Positions 45,316 to 55,018 of a stretch of 64,000 nucleotides of DNA are shown here, in pieces (within the stretch, counting starts at the first letter, position 1; each line of letters starts with the position of its first letter). Both the position numbers and the translations under genes were made by a program. This stretch comes from Terribacillus aidingensis (GTDB lineage: Bacteria; Bacillota; Bacilli; Bacillales; Amphibacillaceae), in contig NZ_OBEK01000002.1 of NCBI RefSeq assembly GCF_900215625.1, positions 666,676-730,675 on the forward strand, in the 5' to 3' direction. The notes under the pieces were generated by a model. That model worked only from the letters and a program-made list of their open reading frames with translations. It searched no databases and had not been told where the DNA came from.

Positions 45316-45765
45316 TTACAACATAGCCAGCAGTTTATCTTTTACAAATTCCGTATCATCTTCCGTTCGACAGATAATTAAAATTGTATCATCGCCGCTG
45401 ATTGTGCCAAGAATCTCTTCCCAATCAAGATTATCCAATAATACAGCAAGCGCGTTACCGTTGCCAGGAAGCGTTTTTAACACGATAAAATGACTCGTCG
45501 TATCAATACTGACAAACGCGTCCATAATAAGGCGTTTTAATTTCTCCAGCGGATTAAAGCGATTGTCAGCTGGGAGACTGTATTTATAGGCTCCCTCAAA
45601 TGTTGGCACCTTCACGAGGTGCAGTTCTTTAATATCTCGAGAAACGGTAGCTTGCGTTACATTGAATCCTAAATCTTTTAATTGATCAACTAGATCATCT
45701 TGTGTTTCAATATCATAATTTGTAATTAATTCACGAATTTTAATATGCCGTTGAATTTTACTCAT
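45316..45765 (-). CDS. ahrC: Arginine repressor AhrC/ArgR
   Basis: 149-aa regulator of arginine synthesis and breakdown. It has an N-terminal winged helix ([35 protein letters not shown]) and a C-terminal arginine-binding hexamer domain ([27 protein letters not shown]). The frame extends upstream within yqxC; the ATG at 45765 follows GGAGGAAG, gives the standard length and overlaps the yqxC end by 8 nt. Confidence 0.96.
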   Translation of the reverse strand: MSKIQRHIKIRELITNYDIETQDDLVDQLKDLGFNVTQATVSRDIKELHLVKVPTFEGAYKYSLPADNRFNPLEKLKRLIMDAFVSIDTTSHFIVLKTLPGNGNALAVLLDNLDWEEILGTISGDDTILIICRTEDDTEFVKDKLLAML

Positions 45766-46618
45766 TGTCTTCCTCCATCGTTTCTTCAGATGCGCCCTTT
45801 CTTGCGGACAATTGCTGATGCGCATCATCGACGACTGCTTTGATTGCATGTGAGTCAGGATAATGACTGGCAGCATCCTCATTATGCCAAGCCAAGTGGG
45901 CAAGGAATTCGATATTCCCGTCTCCTCCAGTTATCGGTGAAAAGGTAAGATCTTTATACTGGAATCCGAGCGATTCACAGAATTTCAATGTATCTTCCAA
46001 TACGTCCAAATGAACATTGCGATCCCGTACAATTCCTTTTCGGCCTACTTGGTCGCGTCCTGCTTCAAATTGCGGTTTGATTAGCGCAACAATATCACTT
46101 GCAGGAGCAAGAATTTCTTTTAAAGCAGGCAAAATTAAGCGCAACGAAATAAATGATACATCTATCGAAGCAAAATTCGGGAGCCCTTCAGTCAGCATGT
46201 CAGGTGTCACATAACGAAAGTTCGTCCGTTCCATAACCACAACTCGCGGATCATTTCGGAGTTTCCAATCAAGCTGGTTGTAGCCGACATCAATTGCATA
46301 ACTGCGCTTTGCACCTCGCTGCAAAGCACAATCAGTAAACCCGCCTGTCGAAGATCCGATGTCAACCATAGTCCGGTCTTCCACATTAATACTGAAATAA
46401 TCTAATGCTTTCTCAAGCTTCAGTCCGCCTCGGCCAACGTAAGGAATAACTTTGCCCTTAACAGTCAGCTCCGCCGTATCGTCCACTTTCACGCCAGGTT
46501 TATCTAGACGAACTTGACCGGAATAAACGAGTCCGGCCATAATCGTTCGTTTTGCTTTTTCTCTTGTTTCAATAAGTCCTCTCTCGACGAGAAGTACATC
46601 CAATCTCACTTTTGCCAT
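45758..46618 (-). CDS. yqxC: TlyA-family rRNA 2'-O-methyltransferase / S4 protein
   Basis: 286-aa protein with an N-terminal S4 RNA-binding domain ([20 protein letters not shown]) and an FtsJ-type methyltransferase domain ([33 protein letters not shown]). TlyA proteins methylate ribosomal RNA at 2'-O positions; activity of the Bacillus homologues is assumed. It lies 4 nt after dxs. Confidence 0.92.
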   Translation of the reverse strand: MAKVRLDVLLVERGLIETREKAKRTIMAGLVYSGQVRLDKPGVKVDDTAELTVKGKVIPYVGRGGLKLEKALDYFSINVEDRTMVDIGSSTGGFTDCALQRGAKRSYAIDVGYNQLDWKLRNDPRVVVMERTNFRYVTPDMLTEGLPNFASIDVSFISLRLILPALKEILAPASDIVALIKPQFEAGRDQVGRKGIVRDRNVHLDVLEDTLKFCESLGFQYKDLTFSPITGGDGNIEFLAHLAWHNEDAASHYPDSHAIKAVVDDAHQQLSARKGASEETMEEDNE

Positions 46619-46622
46619 TCAC

Positions 46623-48518
46623 TCAAGCCCTTTGCTGTTCATTCAATCGTATCATTTGACGCACTTTGTCCGTTACGCCTTCTTTAGTCAGACCAATTTC
46701 CGCCATTTGCTCTGGCACGCTGCCATGCTCTACAAAATAGTCCGGTACTCCCATTCTTCTCACAGAAGCGGTATTATAACCGTTTTCTTCTGCAAATTCC
46801 ATGACACCGCTGCCGAATCCGCCTTTTAAGACAGCTTCTTCAATCGTTAAAACTGGTAAGCCAGATGCGAAAATCTCATGCAGCATAGCTACGTCCATCG
46901 GTTTAATAAACCGCGCATTCACTACACGTACAGAGATATTATCTTCAGCTAGTGATGCACTCGCTTCCTGTGCAAGCGGAATAGTTGTTCCGAAAGTTAG
47001 AATAACTGCATCTGTTCCTTCTTGCAGCACTTCCCAGCTTCCAATTGGCAAACTATGTGTTTCTTCGTCCATCTCGACACCAAGACCATTGCCTCTAGGG
47101 TAACGCAAAGCAATCGGTCCATCTTCATGACTTAGTGCGGTATGCACCATATGCTGCGCTTCATTTTCGTCTTTCGGCATCATAATTGTAAAGTTCGGCA
47201 TTGCGCGAAGGAAGGAAATATCATATACACCCTGATGCGTTTCCCCATCTGCTCCTACAAAGCCAGCTCTGTCAATCCCAACAAATACATTAAGATTTTG
47301 TCTGGCAATATCATGCAGCAGCTGGTCATATGCCCGCTGCAGGAAGGTGGAATAAATGGCAAGGAAAGGTTTAACTCCTTGAGTAGCCATACCAGCTGCC
47401 ATCGTTGTGGCGTGCTGCTCCGCAATTCCGACATCAAATAAACGTTCCGGCATTTCACGCTTAAAATTGTCCAGTTTCGATCCGAGGATCATTGCTGGTG
47501 TGATGACGGCAATCCGCTTGTCTTTTCGCGCTTTTTCCAATACAGCATCGCTAATGATTTTACTCCACGCCGGAGCTGCGCCGCTGCTTTTTATTTTCTC
47601 GCCAGATTCAATTTTGTAAGGACCTACACCATGCCAATTGTCAGTTGTGTCCAATTCAGCTGGCTGGTACCCTTTTCCTTTTTGGGTTACAACATGAATA
47701 ATTTTCGGACCGTTCGTTTTTTTTGCGTAGTTAATTGTTTCTTCTAAGTCGCGCAAATCATGCCCGTCGACCGGTCCGAAATAAGTAAAGCCGAGTTCCT
47801 CAAAGAACATGCCAGGAACCATAAAGTATTTCATGCTGTCCTTCATTCGTTCTGCTGCAGTTGCGAGTTTGCCTCCAACCGCAGGAATGCGCTTCAGCAA
47901 TGTCTCCATTTCGTCTTTTGCTCGATTATATTTACCTGCACTGCGCATTCTTCCAAGTACATGATGCAGCGCACCAACATTATTCGCAATCGACATTTCA
48001 TTGTCGTTTAAGATAACGGTGATATTCTTTTTCTCATCGCCGATATTGTTTAACGCTTCCAGTGCCATACCACCTGTCAAGGCGCCGTCTCCAATAACCG
48101 GTACCACTTCATAACTTTCGTTCATCATGTCTCGAGCGACAGCCATTCCCATTGCAGCAGAAAGCGAAGTGGAGCTGTGACCAGTTTCCCAAACATCGTG
48201 TTCGCTCTCAATTCGTTTTGGAAAACCGCACATTCCTTTATATTGGCGAAGCGTATCAAAGTCAGCCGTTCTGCCTGTCAAAATCTTATGGATATATGCT
48301 TGATGTCCTACATCCCAAATAAATTTATCTTGCGGGCTGTTGTATGCTTTATGCAATGCGAGCGTAAGTTCCACTACCCCAAGGTTCGCTCCGAGATGGC
48401 CTCCTGTAATTGACAGCTTTTCAATCAGGAACTTCCGGATAGAAGCTGCAAGGTCCTTAAGCTCTTCATTCGACATTTCCTTTAAAAACGCCGGATTTTT
48501 AATTGCTGTTAAATCCAT
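46623..48518 (-). CDS. dxs: 1-deoxy-D-xylulose-5-phosphate synthase
   Basis: First enzyme of the MEP isoprenoid pathway; thiamine-diphosphate dependent. The 631-aa protein has [17 protein letters not shown], the TPP motif [16 protein letters not shown], and the transketolase pyrimidine-binding segment [17 protein letters not shown]. The frame extends to 48665; the ATG at 48518 follows GGGGAAGG and gives the family length. It lies next to ispA, the next step toward prenyl chains. Confidence 0.97.
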   Translation of the reverse strand: MDLTAIKNPAFLKEMSNEELKDLAASIRKFLIEKLSITGGHLGANLGVVELTLALHKAYNSPQDKFIWDVGHQAYIHKILTGRTADFDTLRQYKGMCGFPKRIESEHDVWETGHSSTSLSAAMGMAVARDMMNESYEVVPVIGDGALTGGMALEALNNIGDEKKNITVILNDNEMSIANNVGALHHVLGRMRSAGKYNRAKDEMETLLKRIPAVGGKLATAAERMKDSMKYFMVPGMFFEELGFTYFGPVDGHDLRDLEETINYAKKTNGPKIIHVVTQKGKGYQPAELDTTDNWHGVGPYKIESGEKIKSSGAAPAWSKIISDAVLEKARKDKRIAVITPAMILGSKLDNFKREMPERLFDVGIAEQHATTMAAGMATQGVKPFLAIYSTFLQRAYDQLLHDIARQNLNVFVGIDRAGFVGADGETHQGVYDISFLRAMPNFTIMMPKDENEAQHMVHTALSHEDGPIALRYPRGNGLGVEMDEETHSLPIGSWEVLQEGTDAVILTFGTTIPLAQEASASLAEDNISVRVVNARFIKPMDVAMLHEIFASGLPVLTIEEAVLKGGFGSGVMEFAEENGYNTASVRRMGVPDYFVEHGSVPEQMAEIGLTKEGVTDKVRQMIRLNEQQRA

Positions 48519-48689
48519 ATTACCTTCCCCTTTTGTCACCGGCCAGATCAGCCCTGACAGCATAGTATAAATAGGTGCATTTCTCTCGCCGGATGAAGAA
48601 ATCATTCCTGTAGGTCTATACCCTGTTTCTATCTTCCCTACTTCATTTTCAGACAATTTCTGCACTTTTTGCCGTACGGGAGCTTATCA

Positions 48690-48727
48690 AAAAGAAGCCG
48701 CTAGCACATGTGTGATAACGGCGTTTT
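48690..48727 (-). terminator. Terminator after ispA
   Basis: On the minus strand GCCG...TCACACATGTG...CGGC forms the stem and TTCTTTTTG follows. The rest of the 290-bp gap 48519-48809 must hold a dxs promoter, which I cannot place with confidence. I saw no TPP riboswitch. Confidence 0.75.
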
Positions 48728-48809
48728 CTATGTTCGTTCGTATCAGTTTTGTCCTATATTCCTAGTAGAAATATATCACAGTATGCTAGTGGCTTACAAT
48801 CAATAACAG

Positions 48810-49697
48810 TCAGCTCGTCCTTTTGCTGAGGTAAACAGTCAGCTCCTGCAGTCTGGACGCCTCAATGTTTGCTTCCAGCAGGCATTGATGTGCAAGCTCA
48901 ACGTATTTGTTCATCTGTGTCTTCGCTCCATCCAGTCCAAGCAATTTTGGATAAGTGCTTTTGTTGTTTCCTTCATCACTGCCGACAGGCTTGCCGATAA
49001 CAGCAGCATCGCCTGTCACATCCAAAATATCATCTTGCACTTGGAATATTAGGCCGATGTACTTGCCGAACTTTTTCATTAGCTCCAATGTTTCGTCTCC
49101 AGCGCCAGCACAATAAGCTCCGGCAACAATCGCATATGTTAATAACTTTCCCGTTTTCAGATTATGTATTTGCTCTAATTCCTGCAATGTGCTTTCTTTA
49201 TCCTCTGCTTCCATGTCAAGTGACTGACCAGCAATCATGCCGGCAGAACCAGCGGCTTCCGACAAATAAGTCATAAGGTAAACCTTCTCTTCAGGCTGCA
49301 ATTCCTTTGCTTGACCAATAACAGAGAAACTTCTTGTAAGCAATGCATCACCTGCAAGAATGGCTGTCGCTTCACCGAATTTTTTATGATTGGTCGGCTG
49401 CCCGCGACGGTAATCATCATTATCCATTGCCGGCAAATCATCGTGAATTAACGAATAAGTGTGCACCATTTCTAAAGCAGCAGCAACAGGAAGCGCCTTT
49501 TCGCCTTGGCCGCCAAAAGATTCATATGCTGCCTGCATTAAAATCGGACGCAGACGTTTGCCGCCAGCACGCATGCTGTAAAGTACAGACTCCGAAAGCG
49601 ACGGCGGAAGCATAGCGTCCTTTTCGAGTAATTCCAGGACATAGCTATTCACACGCTGCTGTTCTGATGTTAGGTAATCCTGCAACGATTCAACCAC
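48810..49697 (-). CDS. ispA: Farnesyl diphosphate synthase (prenyltransferase)
   Basis: 295-aa trans-prenyltransferase that condenses isopentenyl diphosphate with DMAPP/GPP. The first aspartate-rich motif is DDLPAMDNDD and the second is QVQDDILDVTGD. The start is a GTG directly after the xseB TAA, with GGAGG 8 nt upstream, so translation of the two is coupled. Confidence 0.96.
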   Translation of the reverse strand: MVESLQDYLTSEQQRVNSYVLELLEKDAMLPPSLSESVLYSMRAGGKRLRPILMQAAYESFGGQGEKALPVAAALEMVHTYSLIHDDLPAMDNDDYRRGQPTNHKKFGEATAILAGDALLTRSFSVIGQAKELQPEEKVYLMTYLSEAAGSAGMIAGQSLDMEAEDKESTLQELEQIHNLKTGKLLTYAIVAGAYCAGAGDETLELMKKFGKYIGLIFQVQDDILDVTGDAAVIGKPVGSDEGNNKSTYPKLLGLDGAKTQMNKYVELAHQCLLEANIEASRLQELTVYLSKRTS

Positions 49698-49931
49698 TTA
49701 TTCTTCCTCCTGTACCGTGAAAGGCTCCGTTTCGCCGCTGTTGTTCACAATTTCGACCATCTGCTTTTCTACTTGCTCTAGCTTATCACCGCAAATTTTG
49801 GATAATTTCATGCCTTCCTGGTAGAAACCGATTGCTTGCTCAAGCGGCACATCTCCCTGCTCCAGCTTGCCTACAATTTCCTCCAGTTGTTCCATTGCTT
49901 CTTCAAAGCTCTGTTTTTTCTCCTCAGCCAT
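49698..49931 (-). CDS. xseB: Exodeoxyribonuclease VII small subunit
   Basis: 77-aa helical protein ([26 protein letters not shown] is the family hallmark region) that binds several times to XseA. It overlaps the 3' end of xseA by 8 nt and ends right before the ispA start. Confidence 0.95.
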   Translation of the reverse strand: MAEEKKQSFEEAMEQLEEIVGKLEQGDVPLEQAIGFYQEGMKLSKICGDKLEQVEKQMVEIVNNSGETEPFTVQEEE

Positions 49932-51270
49932 TTGTATCCTCCTTTACATCCTTGACGATACAATCTATCGTGCCATCAGCAAGATGGATTTGCACATCAT
50001 CGCCTGTCGTAACCTGCGCTACACTTTTTAAAATCGTATCCTGCTTATAGGAAATACTATACCCGCGTTTCATTGTCTCAAGCGGATTTAGTAAAGAAAG
50101 CTTATTTAGCTGATGAACAAACTTCTGCTGTTTACGCTCATGCTGTTTTCCCATTGCTTGACGCAGTCGATGCTCAAGAGCATCCAGCTGCTGTCTGTAC
50201 CGTTCAGCCTGTCTGCCAGGATGAACGAGACTGAGTCGATTTGCCAAAGTGGTAAAACGCTGCTTCCCAGCAGTTACTGCTGCCATTCCAGATCTGCTTA
50301 AGCGATCAGACAGCTTGTCCAGTTCGATTTCCTTCTGTCTGAGCATTTGTTCTGGATAACGGAAAGCATACGATGCCTTTAGTTTAGCCAGCCTGTTTGC
50401 TTCCTGTCTGTATGATTGCCGCACAACATACTGCATTCTGTTTCTCAGCTGCGTTAAACGATGCAGCAGCTCTTCACGAGCCGGCACTGCCATTTCAGCT
50501 GCACCAGTCGGTGTAGCTGCCCGAACATCGGCGACAAAATCACTAATAGTAAAATCTGTCTCATGCCCTACGGCTGAAATGACTGGAATGCTGACTTTAT
50601 GTATGGCACGTGCTACGCTTTCTTCATTAAAGCTCCATAGTTCTTCAATCGAACCGCCGCCTCTGCCTATAATCAGAACATCGAAGTTATGGTTTTCCGC
50701 GTAAGATAGGGCTTGTACAAGAGAAGGCGCCGAACGCTCCCCTTGTACAGCTACTGGCAGCACCGTCACTTTTACTATCGGATAGCGCCGTCTGATCGTA
50801 GTTAAAATATCTCGGACCGCCGCACCTGTTGGAGAAGTAATAACCCCAATGTGCTCCGGATAAGCTGGCAGCGGCTTTTTATGTACAGCAGAAAACAAGC
50901 CTTCCTTATCAAGCTTTTCTTTCAGCTGCTCATATGCTTGATACAATGCTCCTACTCCATCAGGTTCCATATGCTGAATATACAGCTGATATTGTCCTTG
51001 CGGTTCATACAGCCCTATCTCAGCACGAATCAATACGGTCATACCGTTTTCTGGAGTAAATTTAAGTCCTTTATTTTGGCCAGCAAACATAACAGACTGA
51101 ATTCGAGCTCCATCGTCTTTTAAAGTCATATACATATGCCCGCGACTGTGATGCTTAAAGTTAGATATCTCAGCACGCAGCCAAATGTCCTTTAAATGCT
51201 TGTCCGTTTCCAGCTTCCGCTTCATATAGCGGGTTAGCGCAGTTACGGTCAAATAACGGTCGTCACTCAT
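49924..51270 (-). CDS. xseA: Exodeoxyribonuclease VII large subunit
   Basis: 448-aa nuclease subunit with an N-terminal OB fold ([29 protein letters not shown]), the catalytic core ([53 protein letters not shown]), a long coiled coil (about 270-390) and a C-terminal strand ([13 protein letters not shown]). Single-strand-specific exonuclease. It is 12 nt after folD. Confidence 0.97.
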   Translation of the reverse strand: MSDDRYLTVTALTRYMKRKLETDKHLKDIWLRAEISNFKHHSRGHMYMTLKDDGARIQSVMFAGQNKGLKFTPENGMTVLIRAEIGLYEPQGQYQLYIQHMEPDGVGALYQAYEQLKEKLDKEGLFSAVHKKPLPAYPEHIGVITSPTGAAVRDILTTIRRRYPIVKVTVLPVAVQGERSAPSLVQALSYAENHNFDVLIIGRGGGSIEELWSFNEESVARAIHKVSIPVISAVGHETDFTISDFVADVRAATPTGAAEMAVPAREELLHRLTQLRNRMQYVVRQSYRQEANRLAKLKASYAFRYPEQMLRQKEIELDKLSDRLSRSGMAAVTAGKQRFTTLANRLSLVHPGRQAERYRQQLDALEHRLRQAMGKQHERKQQKFVHQLNKLSLLNPLETMKRGYSISYKQDTILKSVAQVTTGDDVQIHLADGTIDCIVKDVKEDTNG

Positions 51271-51281
51271 ACTTTGGCTCC

Positions 51282-52142
51282 TTATACGACTGCTGCTGCT
51301 TGGCGTCTAGCCGCTTTAATTGTATTAAGCATCAGCATAGTAATCGTCATAGGACCTACACCGCCAGGAACAGGTGTGATAATAGAAGCAACTTCCTTGG
51401 TATTTTCAAAGTCGACATCTCCTGTCAGCTTTCCTGCTGCATTACGGTTAACGCCTACATCAATAACGATAGCGCCTTCCCTGATATCTTCCGCTTTAAT
51501 CATATGCTCACGGCCGACAGCGACAATAAGAATGTCTGCCTGCTTGGTAAAATGTCTAAGATCAGGTGTTCGAGAGTGCGTATGAATCACAGTTGCATGT
51601 TCATTCAGCAGCAGCTGGCCAATTGGCTTGCCGACAATATTGCTGCGCCCAACGATGACAGCTGTTTTGCCGGCAATTTCGACATCCTTCGATTTTAGCA
51701 TCTGTATGATACCATACGGCGTACAAGGATAGTATGTATCTTCTCCCAGCATCATCTTTCCAACATTCGCAGGATGAAAACCATCCACATCTTTTTCAGG
51801 ATCAATGCTGTTAATAACTGCTTGCTCGTCAATATGTGCAGGAAGCGGCAGCTGGACAAGGATACCATTCACCTTCGCATCAAGATTTAAACGCTGAATC
51901 AGATCCAATAGCTCCGTCTGCGTCGTTGAGCTGGGCAGCTCAATTAAATCAGAACTAATACCGATCTCTGCTGATGCTTTCTCTTTTCCTCTTACGTAAG
52001 ATCTGGAGGCAGGATCGTCTCCAACTAAAACTACGGTTAAATGAGGCAGAATATCTTGTTCTCTTAGTGCTGCCGCGTCTTGTTTCAATTCTCTCCGAAT
52101 CGTTGCTGCAAGTTCTTTTCCATAGATCAATTCTGCTGTCAT
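51282..52142 (-). CDS. folD: Methylenetetrahydrofolate dehydrogenase / methenyl-THF cyclohydrolase
   Basis: 286-aa bifunctional enzyme of one-carbon metabolism. It has VGDDPASRSYVRGKEKA with the catalytic Lys, VQLPLPAHID, and the NADP-binding VVGRSNIVGKPIGQLL. The frame extends to 52277; the ATG at 52142 follows AAGGGAGCGG and gives the normal length. It follows nusB. Confidence 0.97.
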   Translation of the reverse strand: MTAELIYGKELAATIRRELKQDAAALREQDILPHLTVVLVGDDPASRSYVRGKEKASAEIGISSDLIELPSSTTQTELLDLIQRLNLDAKVNGILVQLPLPAHIDEQAVINSIDPEKDVDGFHPANVGKMMLGEDTYYPCTPYGIIQMLKSKDVEIAGKTAVIVGRSNIVGKPIGQLLLNEHATVIHTHSRTPDLRHFTKQADILIVAVGREHMIKAEDIREGAIVIDVGVNRNAAGKLTGDVDFENTKEVASIITPVPGGVGPMTITMLMLNTIKAARRQAAAVV

Positions 52143-52158
52143 TATGTATCCGCTCCCT

Positions 52159-52542
52159 TTAGCTTTTAATGATTCTGGATAATACACCATTAACGAATTT
52201 TCCGGACTTTTCATCGCCGAATAAATTCGTAACTTCGATTGCTTCATTAATGACGACACCTTGCGGGACATCTTCATGATGCATTAGCTCATACACCGCA
52301 ATTCGCAAAGATGTCTTTTCGACACTGGCAAGCCGATCGAAAGACCAATTCTGCAAATGTTCGCTGATTTTCGTGTCGATTTCTGTTTGATGCTTCATTA
52401 CACCATTAATTAAATTTGTCAGGAAAGCATCCTTTAACGGCTCTCCCATCACATTTTCCACTGCCTCATCCGGCTGAATATCATTCATGTCCATTTGAAA
52501 AAGGACTTGAAAGGCAGTTTCACGTGCCATACGTCGTTTCAT
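52159..52542 (-). CDS. nusB: Transcription antitermination factor NusB
   Basis: 127-aa all-helical protein for rRNA antitermination (RRMARETAFQVLFQMDMN, FDRLASVEKTSLRIAVYEL, GVVINEAIEVTNLFG). AAAGGAGATAG precedes the ATG. Confidence 0.97.
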   Translation of the reverse strand: MKRRMARETAFQVLFQMDMNDIQPDEAVENVMGEPLKDAFLTNLINGVMKHQTEIDTKISEHLQNWSFDRLASVEKTSLRIAVYELMHHEDVPQGVVINEAIEVTNLFGDEKSGKFVNGVLSRIIKS

Positions 52543-52615
52543 AATCTATCTCCTTTTAACTCATCTCATCAAATCATAACATGACACATATCTTAAAATC
52601 TATCCTTGAACAAAA

Positions 52616-52650
52616 GAAAAGACCTAAGCATAGCCAGCTAAGGTCTTTCC
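52616..52650 (-). terminator. Terminator between yqhY and nusB
   Basis: AAAGACCTTAGC and GCTTAGGTCTTT arms (one G-U-compatible position) with a short loop, then TTCTTTTG on the minus strand. It separates accBC-yqhY from nusB-folD-xse. Confidence 0.88.
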
Positions 52651-52663
52651 CAGCGATTTCAGT

Positions 52664-53053
52664 CTATTCGACAGTGTCCGCCTTTTGTTCAAGTTGTATA
52701 CCTACAATATGGACGTTGATCTCTTTCGTCGCAAGCGATGTCATTGTCTCCAATGCTTGTCGGATATGCTGCTGGATTTTTTTGGCGACTTCCGGCATTT
52801 TGCTGTCAGCACTAACGGCAACATAGACGTCTATCAGCACGCCTTGTTCTGTGAGTTCAACTTTAATTCCTTTGCCATGTGTCTTTCGGCCGAGCTTCTC
52901 TGCCACACCAGTGGCAAATCCTCCGCGCATGGAACTGACACCCTTCACTTCACTCGCCGCAATACTTGCAATCACCTCGACAACTGCAGGTGAAAGCATG
53001 ACATTTCCGAGCTGACCCTTATGTCCGATTGATACGAAGGAATGCTCTTGCAA
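52664..53053 (-). CDS. yqhY: Asp23/Gls24 family protein YqhY
   Basis: About 129-aa Asp23-family protein (NVMLSPAVVEVIASIAASEVKGVSSMRGG, GKGIKVELTEQGVLIDVYV). In B. subtilis it is encoded with accBC and affects acetyl-CoA carboxylase. The frame opens at GTG 53062, but that codon merges with the AAAGGA ribosome site. TTG 53053 is more likely. Confidence 0.9.
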   Translation of the reverse strand: MQEHSFVSIGHKGQLGNVMLSPAVVEVIASIAASEVKGVSSMRGGFATGVAEKLGRKTHGKGIKVELTEQGVLIDVYVAVSADSKMPEVAKKIQQHIRQALETMTSLATKEINVHIVGIQLEQKADTVE

Positions 53054-53077
53054 AGATCTCACATCCTTTAGGTTTTA

Positions 53078-54427
53078 TTATTCTATAATTGTATAGTTCT
53101 CAAGGAAATTCGTGTTGAAGTCGCCCTCGACGAAAACAGGATGCTCCATCATACGAGAGTGGAATGGAATAGTGGTATGTACACCTTCCACCACAAACTC
53201 GCCTAACGCACGTTTCATACGCGCGACGGCTTCTTCTCTTGTTTTTCCGTAAGTAATCAGTTTTGCTACCATACTGTCATAGAATGGCGGGATAGAGTAT
53301 CCAGGATACGCTGCACCATCTACACGAACGCCGAAACCGCCTGGTGCAAGATAAAGATCGATTTTACCTGGTGAAGGCATGAAATTCTTGAAAGGATTCT
53401 CTGCATTTATACGGCATTCAATTGCCCAGCCCTCAAACGTAATATCTTCTTGCGCATAGCGAAGTGGTTCGTTATTTGCAATATGAATTTGTTCCTTGAT
53501 CAAATCCACTCCTGTTACAAGCTCTGTAACTGGGTGCTCTACTTGTATACGTGTATTCATTTCCATGAAGTAGAATGTACGCTCTTTACGATCAAAGATG
53601 AATTCAATCGTACCTGCTCCAGAGTAATCCACGGCAAGGGCAGCTTTCACAGCAGCTTCCCCCATTTTCGCGCGAATATCTTCTGTTACTGCAGGAGACG
53701 GTGATTCTTCAATCAGCTTCTGCATACGGCGCTGAATTGTACAGTCACGCTCACCTAAATGAATCGCATTCCCGTGGTTATCAGCAAGCACTTGAATCTC
53801 TACATGGCGGAAATCTTCTATGTACTTCTCCAAGTAGACTCCAGGATTACCAAAAGCTGTAGCAGCTTCTTGCTGTGTAACACTTATCCCTTTTACCAGT
53901 TCTTCTTCAGTACGAGCAATGCGGATACCTTTACCGCCGCCGCCTGCTGTTGCTTTAATGATAACAGGATAGCCGATCTCTTCAGCAACTTGTTTGCCTT
54001 CTTCAGCATCTTCTACTATACCATTTGATCCTGGCACAATCGGCACGCCCGCCGCACGCATTGTTTCACGCGCCACGTCTTTCGTCCCCATCTTGTTAAT
54101 AGCATATGCACTTGGACCAACGAATGTAATATTACATTCCGCACAAAGCTCAGCGAAATCTGGATTCTCTGCTAAGAAGCCATAACCGGGATGGATGGCA
54201 TCTACGCCAGTCAATGTCGCCACGCTGATGATATTGGAAAAGTTTAAGTAACTGTCTTTACTAGGTGCTGGCCCTACACAAAATGCTTCATCCGCCAGCT
54301 GTACATGTAATGCTTCTTTATCTGCCTCCGAGAAGATTGCCACGGTCTCAATGCCCATTTCCTTGCAGGCACGAATGATTCGAACAGCAATTTCTCCACG
54401 GTTAGCAATCAGTAGTTTCTTAATCAA
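53078..54427 (-). CDS. accC: Acetyl-CoA carboxylase, biotin carboxylase subunit
   Basis: ATP-grasp enzyme (449 aa) that carboxylates the biotin on AccB. It has KKLLIANRGEIAVRIIRAC, the ATP loop KATAGGGGKGIRIA, ERDCTIQRRMQKL and EMNTRIQVEHPVTE. It follows accB by 14 nt. Confidence 0.98.
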   Translation of the reverse strand: MIKKLLIANRGEIAVRIIRACKEMGIETVAIFSEADKEALHVQLADEAFCVGPAPSKDSYLNFSNIISVATLTGVDAIHPGYGFLAENPDFAELCAECNITFVGPSAYAINKMGTKDVARETMRAAGVPIVPGSNGIVEDAEEGKQVAEEIGYPVIIKATAGGGGKGIRIARTEEELVKGISVTQQEAATAFGNPGVYLEKYIEDFRHVEIQVLADNHGNAIHLGERDCTIQRRMQKLIEESPSPAVTEDIRAKMGEAAVKAALAVDYSGAGTIEFIFDRKERTFYFMEMNTRIQVEHPVTELVTGVDLIKEQIHIANNEPLRYAQEDITFEGWAIECRINAENPFKNFMPSPGKIDLYLAPGGFGVRVDGAAYPGYSIPPFYDSMVAKLITYGKTREEAVARMKRALGEFVVEGVHTTIPFHSRMMEHPVFVEGDFNTNFLENYTIIE

Positions 54428-54441
54428 AACAAGTCAACCCC

Positions 54442-54921
54442 TTAGTTAGCCTTCACTCTGAACAGAGGTTGTCCATACTCAACAAGCTCTCCATTCTCTA
54501 CTAGTACTTCAACGATCTCACCTGTTACATCCGCTGTGATTTCATTGAATAGTTTCATTGCTTCTACGATACAAACAACCGTATCTTTTTCCACTCGGTC
54601 ACCGACTTTAATAAAGTCCTCAGAGTCAGGATTTGGTTTGCTGTAGAATGTTCCTACCATCAAAGATGTGATTTCGGAATCGTAATTTTTTGCTGCTTCC
54701 GGTGCCGGAGCTGGTACTGCTGGCTGCTCTTGCTGTGCTGGCGCAGCTGGAGCCTGCGGCGCGTTCATTACTTGCTGCGGCGCTTGCTGTGTTACCTGCA
54801 CAACTTCTTCTTTCAGTTTGCGAAGGGAGACCTTTTCCCCTTCTGTTTCATAATCGAATTCATCTATGGAAGATTGGTCAATTAACGTAATAAGTTCTTT
54901 TAGTTCTTCTAATTTAAGCAT
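54442..54921 (-). CDS. accB: Acetyl-CoA carboxylase, biotin carboxyl carrier protein
   Basis: 159 aa. The N-terminal helix (LEELKELITLIDQSSIDEF) is followed by an Ala/Pro/Gln-rich linker (about 45-75) and a C-terminal biotinyl domain with the biotinylated lysine in EAMKLFNEI. AAAGGAG precedes the ATG. First gene of the accBC-yqhY operon. Confidence 0.98.
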   Translation of the reverse strand: MLKLEELKELITLIDQSSIDEFDYETEGEKVSLRKLKEEVVQVTQQAPQQVMNAPQAPAAPAQQEQPAVPAPAPEAAKNYDSEITSLMVGTFYSKPNPDSEDFIKVGDRVEKDTVVCIVEAMKLFNEITADVTGEIVEVLVENGELVEYGQPLFRVKAN

Positions 54922-54977
54922 TTTGGCACTCCTTTACAATAGTCCTTCAGATAAGTCTGCAAGTTAATCACTAACAT

Positions 54978-55006
54978 ATTTTACGCAAACGTCTAAAAAA
55001 GCGCAA
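54978..55006 (-). promoter_or_regulatory. Predicted accBC promoter
   Basis: TTGCGC (55001-55006), 17-nt spacer, TAAAAT (54978-54983), about 55 nt upstream of accB. Confidence 0.6.
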
Positions 55007-55018
55007 CACCTAACGCTT

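Noticed and set aside
48519-48689. A TPP or other riboswitch in the dxs leader
   Set aside because: Conserved TPP aptamer segments are absent on the minus strand; the open frame there is only an upstream extension of dxs without a ribosome site.
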